From: DATBGO01 sp050011895
Lineage (GTDB): Bacteria > Actinomycetota > Actinomycetes > Streptosporangiales > Streptosporangiaceae
NCBI GenBank assembly: GCA_050011895.1
Contig: JBEKIF010000100.1
Span: forward strand, 1-11,508
Length of the DNA stretch: 11,508 nucleotides
Direction: 5' to 3'
The notes below the pieces were generated by a model that was given only the letters and a program-made list of their open reading frames with translations, had not been told where the DNA came from and searched no databases. A program made the position numbers and the translations under genes. Below are positions 7,163-11,508 of this stretch, piece after piece (the first letter of the stretch is position 1; every line of letters starts with the position of its first letter).

Positions 7163-7580
7163 ATGGGCATCAACAACAGCACTTCCGTTGCCGCCGACGG
7201 CTACGACATCGTCGGCCGGTACGTCATCGACGCCGTCGCGTACCGGTTCTGGGCCACCGTGCTGCCGCGCACCACCGCCGAGACGGTCCAGCAGGACCTT
7301 GACATTCAGGAGTACACCGATCCCAAGCACAACCCCATGATCCCGCACGCGCTGGTGCTCAAGCCGGGGGTTGGCCATCCGCAGCGTCTATAACGGCTAC
7401 TGGGGCCGCCCGTCCTTCGACGACCTGTGGCATGACCTGCGTGCCGCCACCGCCGAGATCCGCCCGGGCTGGGATCTGAGCACCCCTGGGCTTCGCGAAG
7501 CCTGAGACGCGGGCGACTACTCGAAGTTTCACGGCTGGGACCGGCGGTCCCCTGGGTCGACGCCGACACCGTATGTGTGA
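7163..7580 (+). pseudogene. Peroxiredoxin-like (AhpC/TSA) C-terminal half with foreign N-terminus
   Basis: An ATG at 7163 opens MGINNSTSVAADGYDIVGRY VIDAVAYRFWATVLPRTTAE, which I do not recognise. From about 7280 it becomes the second half of an actinobacterial redoxin-domain protein: TVQQDLDIQEYTDPKHNPMI, PHALVLKPG, then, after removing one G from the GGGGG at 7366-7370, LAIRSVYNGYWGRPSFDDLW, HDLRAATAEIRPGWDLSTPG and LREA. There a TGA (7503-7505) stands where I recall relatives having Trp (REAWDAGD). The frame goes on as DAGDYSKFHGWDRR, the conserved tail, to TGA at 7578-7580. It carries a frameshift, a likely TGG-to-TGA nonsense change and no N-terminal catalytic half. The N-terminal half of the same family lies at 11011-11307. 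Family assignment is from memory of related sequences. Confidence 0.7.
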
Positions 7581-7657
7581 CAACCCGCTCTTTTGGTGCT
7601 GCCCGCCGCGCGGTGGCCACGGCGAATGACCCGGGTGGGCCAGGTTAGGCACGGGTA

Positions 7658-7672
7658 TGCGTCAATGACGCA
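7658..7672. promoter_or_regulatory. Perfect palindrome, possible operator
   Basis: TGCGTCA-A-TGACGCA, two 7-bp arms around a single base. It lies 17 bases from a second palindrome and about 260 bases upstream of the DUF5996 start. Short spacing and perfect symmetry suit a dimeric regulator site rather than a terminator. Confidence 0.4.
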
Positions 7673-7688
7673 GGGTCTCTACATCGAG

Positions 7689-7704
7689 CCTGGTCAGGAC
7701 CAGG
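7689..7704. promoter_or_regulatory. Second perfect palindrome, possible operator
   Basis: CCTGGTC-AG-GACCAGG, 7-bp arms with a two-base centre, extendable outward by a G-T and an A-T pair. Its sequence differs from that of the palindrome at 7658-7672, so if both are operators they serve different proteins. Confidence 0.4.
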
Positions 7705-7930
7705 TTCTGAGCGTAGCCAAACACTCAGATGATCATCGTCCCACCTGTCCCGCCGCCAGGTAGTCCAGGCGAATCGCATGAATTGCGCGATGGCCTATGC
7801 GATGCCATCTCACCGGTCTTGACGTAAGAGTTAGTGGTAGCGGGAAGTCTGTACTGGTGGCAGCGTCGAGCTGGCCCGATTTGACCCTCGCGTCCGCCGC
7901 ACGGATGCGAGACCGCGATGGGAGCACATC

Positions 7931-8848
7931 ATGACAGAGCACTGGCCAGCGGTTGCCTACGACCGGTGGGGTGCGACATGTGACACGCTGCATGCCCACA
8001 CTCAGGTGCTAGGCAAGCTGGCCGTGGAGCTCGCGCCGCCCGAGCCGGAGCTGCTGCACGCCGCGCTGCGGTTGACCGCGCGCGGGTGGGAGACCGGGGC
8101 ATTGCGCGCGCCGGATGGCTCCGGGTCGCTGGTGGTGGCGCTGGACCTGCACGCGCACGAGGCGGTGGTGGAGCACAGCCGCGGATCGGTGCAGCGGGTG
8201 CCGCTTGTCCCGGACCGACCGGTGGCCGAGGTGACCCGGGATGTGCTGGCGGCGGTGGCCCGGACGGGCGGCGCGGTGCCCATCAACCCGGTGCCGCAGG
8301 AGGTTCCGTGGAGCGTGCCGCTGAACGAGGACTACGAGCACGCCCGCTACGACCCCGGCCAGGTTGAGGAGTACTTCGCCGCGGCCACCCAGGCGGCGCT
8401 GGCGCTCGCGGCGTTCCGCGCGCCGTACCGGGGCCGGTCCACGGCGGTCAACGCGTGGTGGGGCTCGTTCGACCTGTGCGTGGTGATGTTCTCCGGTGCC
8501 CCAGCCGACCCGCCCTCTGACGACTTCATCACGCGCAACGCATCCGACGCCCAGCAGGTCGTGGTCGGCTGGTGGCCTGGGGACGCCCGCCACCGGGCGG
8601 CCTTCTATGCCTACGCCTATCCGGCGCCGCCCGGCTTCGCCGGCGCTGCCTTGTCCCCGGTGGCCGCCCGCTGGGACGAGACCCTGGGGGAGTACATCCT
8701 GGCCTGGGATGACGTCCGCGCCGCCCCCGACCCGCATGCCGCGGCCGTGGACTTTCTCCGCTCGGCCTTTCACCATGCCTACCGAAAGTCCGGATGGAGC
8801 GCCGAGCTCGGTGCCACCGCGGAAGGCATGCCGCCCCCCGTACGGTGA
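7931..8848 (+). CDS. DUF5996 family protein
   Basis: An intact 305-residue protein, full length for the DUF5996 family of actinobacteria, whose function is not established. Recognisable features: the opening WPAVAYDRWGATCDTLHAHT with QVLGKLAVELAPPEPE, a central QEVPWSVPLNEDYEHARYDP, then PYRGRSTAVNAWWGSFDLCV, and the C-terminal AAFYAYAYPAPPGF with SGWSAEL near the end. No signal peptide or membrane span, so cytoplasmic. The ATG at 7931 has GGGAG six bases upstream. Third-position GC is very high and no lesions are visible, unlike most neighbours. The EVE-domain gene follows after 86 bases containing a hairpin, so co-transcription is possible but not certain. Confidence 0.88.
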   Translation: MTEHWPAVAYDRWGATCDTLHAHTQVLGKLAVELAPPEPELLHAALRLTARGWETGALRAPDGSGSLVVALDLHAHEAVVEHSRGSVQRVPLVPDRPVAEVTRDVLAAVARTGGAVPINPVPQEVPWSVPLNEDYEHARYDPGQVEEYFAAATQAALALAAFRAPYRGRSTAVNAWWGSFDLCVVMFSGAPADPPSDDFITRNASDAQQVVVGWWPGDARHRAAFYAYAYPAPPGFAGAALSPVAARWDETLGEYILAWDDVRAAPDPHAAAVDFLRSAFHHAYRKSGWSAELGATAEGMPPPVR

Positions 8849-8864
8849 CCGGACCACCGGCCGC

Positions 8865-8889
8865 CCTGATCACCGTGAGCGTGATCAGG
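8865..8889 (+). terminator. Hairpin after the DUF5996 gene
   Basis: CCTGATCAC and GTGATCAGG form a perfect 9-bp stem with a seven-base loop (CGTGAGC), 16 bases after the DUF5996 stop and 46 bases before the EVE gene start. There is no T-run. It could act as an attenuator or mRNA-stabilising hairpin between the two genes, or be an operator. Confidence 0.5.
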
Positions 8890-8934
8890 CCGCGGTAAGG
8901 CACCGGTGCGCTTTGCCTCAGCGGAAGGGGACAG

Positions 8935-9390
8935 ATGGCTGATTGGATCTTTCAGGCCAGCGCGCGGGAGCACGACCTCGACGCCAGCATCGCTGCCTCG
9001 CCAGAGCGGTGGTGGGGCACGCCCCGCTACCGGGACCGGATCGCGATCGGCGATCGCGTCTGGATGCAGGAGACGGGGCCGCATCACCCGGGCATCTACT
9101 ACATCGCGACGATGGTGTCCGCGACGTATGAGCACCCCGTCCAGCCGGGCGAGCCGGCGTACGCCCGGTGGCGGACAGACATCCGGGTCGACTACCGCAT
9201 CACACCGCCCCTGCTCAGGTCCGAAGTGCTCGACGACGTGACGCTCGGGTCGTTCCGGCCGTTTCATGGTTTCCAGGGCTCGAACGTGCCCGTGCCCCCA
9301 GAGATCGCGGCGGCACTAGCCGAACGAGCTGCCCCGCGGCTGGTGACCCTACCCCGGCCGGGTGAGGGAGGTCACCCTCACGCTGGATGA
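8935..9390 (+). CDS. EVE domain-containing protein
   Basis: A 151-residue protein of the EVE/PUA-like superfamily. It begins MADWIFQASAREHDLDASI (the W-I-F-Q start), then SPERWWGTPRYRDRIAIGDR, VWMQETGPHHPGIYYIATMV, and later VDYRITPPLLRSEVL and FHGFQGSNVPVPPE. EVE domains have an aromatic pocket that binds modified bases in RNA or DNA and occur in RNA modification and in modification-dependent restriction. Here there is no attached nuclease, so the partner is unknown. The ATG at 8935 is preceded by GAAGGGGA. No lesions. The last 15 residues (LPRPGEGGHPHAG) are not part of the fold. Confidence 0.85.
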   Translation: MADWIFQASAREHDLDASIAASPERWWGTPRYRDRIAIGDRVWMQETGPHHPGIYYIATMVSATYEHPVQPGEPAYARWRTDIRVDYRITPPLLRSEVLDDVTLGSFRPFHGFQGSNVPVPPEIAAALAERAAPRLVTLPRPGEGGHPHAG

Positions 9391-9533
9391 CCATGGTTGG
9401 GTCATTGCGCGCTGTCCCGGTCATTGAGCTGCCAGAATCCGGGACCGGCCAGGATCTGCTCGCGTGGGCGGGTATCGACGCAGGCCACATCGCTGCCACC
9501 TATCGGCTGGCCGAGTTCGCCGGGACCCAGTGA
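9362..9533 (+). pseudogene. Small unknown ORF overlapping the EVE gene, one frameshift
   Basis: A GTG at 9362, inside the end of the EVE gene, opens VREVTLTLDDHGWVIARCP. Dropping one base at CCCGG (about 9415-9420) continues it as VIELPESGTGQDLLAWAG and IDAGHIAATYRLAEFAG, ending TQ and TGA at 9531-9533. Both parts have strong codon bias and protein-like composition; as read, the first frame stops after about 20 codons. About 56 residues. No family recognised. No ribosome-binding site is obvious for the GTG, so it may be the tail of a longer lost gene. Confidence 0.42.
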
Positions 9534-9863
9534 CAGGCTAGCCGCCGGGCGAAGCCGAACCCGCCTGATCTCCCAGGGCCGCTGAGGTCGACCAACCAGC
9601 GTCCAGTAGAAGTCCAGCAATACCACGCGACCTGGCGGCACACCACCAGCCTGGCATCTGCCACGCGGGATCAGGCCGCCCGATGTTACTGGCGCGAACC
9701 ACGGGCCGGGCAGGGAGTCCCGCCGCCATTCGTGCGGTGGCCGGAGCCACCTGGTCCTGGATACCACGGTCCGTGCCCTTCGGCACCTGATGATCAGCGC
9801 CGTCAAGGCCATCGGGGCGAAGGCCCGGCCGAAAAGGTGCACCCGGCCAGGGTGGCGAAGCCA
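9534..9863. other. No supportable gene
   Basis: Open frames exist on both strands but none shows a recognisable domain. A plus-strand piece, TTVRALRHLMISAVKAIGAK (about 9760-9820), and a minus-strand piece, VVLLDFYWTLVGRPQ (about 9575-9635), look mildly protein-like. They cannot be linked into a gene. Confidence 0.35.
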
Positions 9864-9996
9864 TCAGGCTCCACCGATCAATGCCCGCCCCTTGGCCGCG
9901 CCGACCACGAGGCCGTGAAGGTCGCCGCCCACCTCAAGCCGGCCCGACTGTCCGGTCCCGCCGACCTTCACCGGCTCGAAGCCGGCCGTCCGGATC
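9864..9996 (-). pseudogene. F420-dependent NADP reductase-like C-terminal fragment
   Basis: Minus-strand frame RLIRTAGFEPVKVGGTGQSG, RLEVGGDLHGLVVGAAKG and RALIGGA, then TGA at 9866-9864. The string (R/D)xAGFxPVxVGG followed by xxRxExxGDLH resembles the C-terminal region of Rossmann-fold NADP reductases of the F420-dependent type. Only this tail is present: the N-terminal nucleotide-binding domain is absent, because the region upstream is occupied on the opposite strand by an epoxide-hydrolase fragment. Codon third positions fit a real gene. The family call rests on a short stretch and is tentative. Confidence 0.4.
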
Positions 9997-10131
9997 AACC
10001 GCTTGCGGAGGCGCGTAAACGCCACCAGGTGGCCCGAGCGGGAGACGGTCACCGACGACTCGCAGGGCGTGCGGCTCGCGATGATGCAGGACCTCGCGCG
10101 CCACTGGGCGACAGACTACGACTGGCCCCGC
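9997..10131 (+). pseudogene. Epoxide hydrolase N-terminal domain fragment
   Basis: Plus-strand frame NRLRRRVNATRWPERETVTD, DSQGVRLAMMQDLARHWATD and YDWPR. This matches the epoxide-hydrolase N-terminal domain pattern L-R-x-R-L-x-x-T-R-W-P-E followed by S-Q-G-V-x-L-x-x-x-x-x-L-x-x-Y-W-x-x-x-Y-D-W-R. Only about 45 residues remain. The first strand of the domain and the whole catalytic alpha/beta hydrolase domain are missing, so no activity is possible. It sits between two oppositely oriented fragments of unrelated enzymes. Confidence 0.65.
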
Positions 10132-10591
10132 GGGTTCCCCAGACTCCGTCAAGCTCGCAGAGCCCAGGAATCGGCGGCACCGCCGACGAAGAGCCGGTCG
10201 CGATGACAATGTGATCCGCGGCGTGCCGGACACCGTCGACTTCGATCACGCCGGGGCCGGCCAGCCTGCCCGTTCCCCGCAGCAAGTCGATGCCGCGGTC
10301 GGCGAGCCAGCGCTGCTGGCCGGAGTCGGAATAGTTTGGCACCATGACGTCCCGCCAGGCCAGCGCGGCCTGGACATCGACTTGCGCGCTAGCGGCGGCC
10401 TCGCGCGCGCCCTGCACTGCCCCGCCCGGGCGCAGCAACGACTTCGACGGAATGCAGGCCCAGTAGGAGCATTCGCCACCAACCAGATACCGTTCCACGA
10501 CGGCGACGTGGAGCCCTCGCGTGGCCAGCGCCCCGGCGCAGTGCTCACCCGGCGCCCCACCGCCGACCACGATCACGTCATAATCGGTCAT
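10049..10591 (-). pseudogene. Flavoprotein disulfide reductase (dihydrolipoamide dehydrogenase-like), N-terminal third
   Basis: Starts MTDYDVIVVGGGAPGEHCAG, a GxGxxG FAD-binding motif, then VGGECSYWACIPSKSLLRPG, the redox-active disulfide C41/C46 of class I pyridine nucleotide-disulfide oxidoreductases. HIVIATGSSSAVPPIPGL is the second FAD motif. After ELDGVW (about residue 149, near 10140) the sequence turns Ser/Arg/Ala-rich and stops at 10049. Full-length relatives have about 450-480 residues, so the NAD(P)H and dimerisation domains are gone. The ATG at 10591 has GGAGG upstream and overlaps the stop of the lipoprotein gene as ATGA, so translation was coupled. A truncated FAD-binding stub is unlikely to be active. 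Confidence 0.82.
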
Positions 10592-11007
10592 CTCGGCACC
10601 TCCGTCCCGGCCTTATCGGCCGGCAGGTACGCGCCGCACCAGCCGGGCCAATCCAGGTCTGCCGCGCCGATGCGGTTCCAGCGCGCGCCGCCCGCGGCCG
10701 GAGCGCGCCGCATTGCGCCCGCCAGTTCCGCTCCTGAAGCGTATGCCGTCTGAGCGGCGTCGACCTGGCCGGGCGGCCGCGTTGTAACCTGAAATAGCCA
10801 GCCGTTGCCGCCTAGGCCGCTGACCGTAGCGAAGGAGCTACAGCTGGCATTATCGGTCGCGGGGCCGCTCACGCGGGCGCTCGTGCCGTCGAGCCGGAAC
10901 TGAGCGCCCAGCGTCCCGGCTTGGAGTCCCTCGCTCAGTCCCTTGGGCGCAAGCTGACAGGAGCACCGTCAAGATCGCAGCCACGGGGCTAAAGGAGAGG
11001 CGGTCAT
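10588..11007 (-). pseudogene. Lipoprotein gene with broken signal-peptide junction
   Basis: VAAILTVLLSACAQGTE (cysteine codon 10951-10949) is a classic lipoprotein signal peptide with lipobox L-S-A-C. It is followed in another frame by LGAQFRLDGTSARVSGPAT, DNASCSSFATVSGLGGNG, WLFQVTTRPPGQVDAAQTAY and a tail ending DLDWPGWCGAYLPADKAG TEVPR, with TGA at 10590-10588. At least one frameshift separates signal and body (about 10905-10945). Another probably separates the ATG at 11007 (MTASPLAPWLR) from the hydrophobic core. It is coupled by ATGA to the disulfide reductase. If intact it would be a membrane-anchored extracytoplasmic protein of about 130 residues. No family recognised for the body. An internal GTG at 10872 could still start a short protein without a signal. 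Confidence 0.55.
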
Positions 11008-11010
11008 TTC

Positions 11011-11307
11011 GTGCGTTCCGGCATCGTCCCGTGCGGCGCCTTCCCCGGTTACGCTGTCCCGGACCATACCGGCACGGTGCGCAGGCTGAGCGAGCTTCAG
11101 GGCGGCGATCCGCTGATCCTCACCCTGGCCCGCGGCGACTACGGCCCGAAAGAGCACCAGCAGCACCTCGAGCTGGCGGCCAGCTACGCCAAGGTCGCGG
11201 TGGCCTGCACCCAGGTCGCCACGATCGTCACCGACGACCATCACAGCCTGCAAGAGTTCCGCGCGTCGGTGGGCGCTCAGTGGCCCTTCCTGTCCGGTCC
11301 CGCGGCG
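11011..11307 (+). pseudogene. Peroxiredoxin-like (AhpC/TSA) N-terminal half, catalytic Cys lost
   Basis: A GTG at 11011, with AAAGGAGAGG upstream, opens MRSGIVPCGAFPGYAVPDHT, GTVRRLSELQGGDPLILTLA and RGDYGPKEHQQHLELAASYA, then VATIVTDDHHSLQEFRASVG and AQWPFLSGP. This is the first half of the same redoxin family whose second half lies at 7280-7580. From memory, relatives read RGHYCPKEHQQ; here residue 45 is Gly, so the expected peroxidatic cysteine is missing. After WPFLSGPA (about 11305) the family resemblance stops and the frame runs on as Arg/Gly-rich sequence over the ribosome-binding site of the next gene. It is therefore truncated and probably inactive as a peroxidase. It is divergent from the lipoprotein gene, with overlapping 5' ends. 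Confidence 0.72.
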
Positions 11308-11362
11308 AGGTATGCAAGCACAGGTCACCTGCTGGCCGGAAAAAAACGAAGGGACAGTCGCC

Positions 11363-11508
11363 GTGCGCACACCGGTATGCGAGATGCTGGGGATCGAACA
11401 ACCGATCGTCTTGGCACCCATGGTCGACATTCCCGGGCTGGCCGCGGCGGTCTCGAACGCCGGTGCGCTCGGCACGGTGACGCTGACCTGGTCCGATGAC
11501 ATCGGAGC
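11363..11508 (+). CDS. Nitronate monooxygenase (2-nitropropane dioxygenase family), N-terminal part
   Basis: A GTG at 11363, preceded by GAAGGGA at a normal distance, opens VRTPVCEMLGIEQPIVLAPM, VDIPGLAAAVSNAGALGTVT and LTWSDDIG, and runs off the window. R-T-x-x-C-x-x-L-G-I-x-x-P-I-V-x-A-P-M followed by L-A-x-A-V-S-N-A-G-x-L-G is the start of the FMN-dependent nitronate monooxygenase TIM barrel, which oxidises alkyl nitronates. The first 48 codons are undamaged. It lies 50 bases after the truncated peroxiredoxin, on the same strand, and may once have been co-transcribed with it. Confidence 0.85.
   Translation, partial: MRTPVCEMLGIEQPIVLAPMVDIPGLAAAVSNAGALGTVTLTWSDDIG

Larger units (their letters stand above)
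7581..7930. promoter_or_regulatory. Intergenic region upstream of the DUF5996 gene
   Basis: No credible coding frame. It holds two perfect palindromes (7658-7672 and 7689-7704) and must contain the promoter of the DUF5996 gene. TTGACG at about 7818 is a candidate -35 element, but no convincing -10 follows at 16-18 bases. The ribosome-binding site GGGAG precedes the ATG at 7931 by six bases. Confidence 0.45.

Noticed and set aside
8009..8857. Long minus-strand frame opposite DUF5996
   Set aside because: It is the shadow of a recognised intact family gene, a common effect in GC-rich DNA.
9402..9842. Long minus-strand frame starting MHLFGRAF
   Set aside because: Composition is Arg/Pro-rich over most of its length, it is antisense to the small ORF after the EVE gene, and no domain is visible.
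1..11508. CRISPR array, insertion sequence or integrase
   Set aside because: No regularly spaced repeats, no transposase or recombinase motifs and no terminal inverted repeats were seen on either strand, despite the fragmentary gene content.

Overview
The window is GC-rich DNA with actinobacterial character. Codons in the believable genes end mostly in G or C, GTG starts occur, and the recognisable families are typical of Streptosporangiales, Frankiales or Streptomycetales relatives: DUF5996, a LuxR regulator fused to an alpha/beta hydrolase, a NarL-type sensor-kinase ATPase domain, epoxide-hydrolase N-terminus, possible F420-reductase-like protein and nitronate monooxygenase. Genus cannot be read from the sequence.

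Layout. 1-173 (minus): start of a SAM-dependent methyltransferase running off the window. 457-2575 (minus): a PHBH-type FAD monooxygenase and an alpha/beta hydrolase-LuxR fusion, both broken by frameshifts. 2743-4131 (plus): three tightly packed genes of unknown family, each interrupted by one or two one-base indels. 4282-4568 (minus): an unknown, frameshifted gene. 4674-5607 (minus): an intact vapBC-type toxin-antitoxin operon with a readable promoter and palindromes, plus a possible third ORF. 5663-6500: gene-poor, with a 27-bp imperfect direct repeat. 6510-7580: a membrane-protein remnant (minus), a histidine-kinase ATPase fragment (plus) and the C-terminal half of a peroxiredoxin (plus). 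7581-7930: intergenic with two perfect palindromes. 7931-9390 (plus): two intact genes, DUF5996 and an EVE-domain protein, followed by a small frameshifted ORF. 9534-10591: a mosaic of fragments (F420-reductase-like C-terminus, epoxide-hydrolase N-terminus, N-terminal third of a flavoprotein disulfide reductase). 10588-11007 (minus): a broken lipoprotein gene. 11011-11307 (plus): the N-terminal half of a peroxiredoxin. 11363 to the end (plus): start of nitronate monooxygenase.

Reading the whole: this looks like a decaying accessory region. A few intact genes (vapBC, DUF5996, EVE, and the two edge genes as far as seen) sit among pseudogenes and truncated fragments. Many lesions are single-base indels in G or C runs, which raises the question of sequencing error. 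However, there are none in about 2 kb of intact genes, and a likely TGG-to-TGA change, a lost catalytic cysteine and abrupt family-to-family junctions point to real decay. The most curious item is one peroxiredoxin family present as two nearly complementary halves in permuted order (C-half first, N-half 3.4 kb later). No complete new defence or mobile system could be demonstrated; the best candidate for something undescribed is the three-gene operon at 2743-4131.
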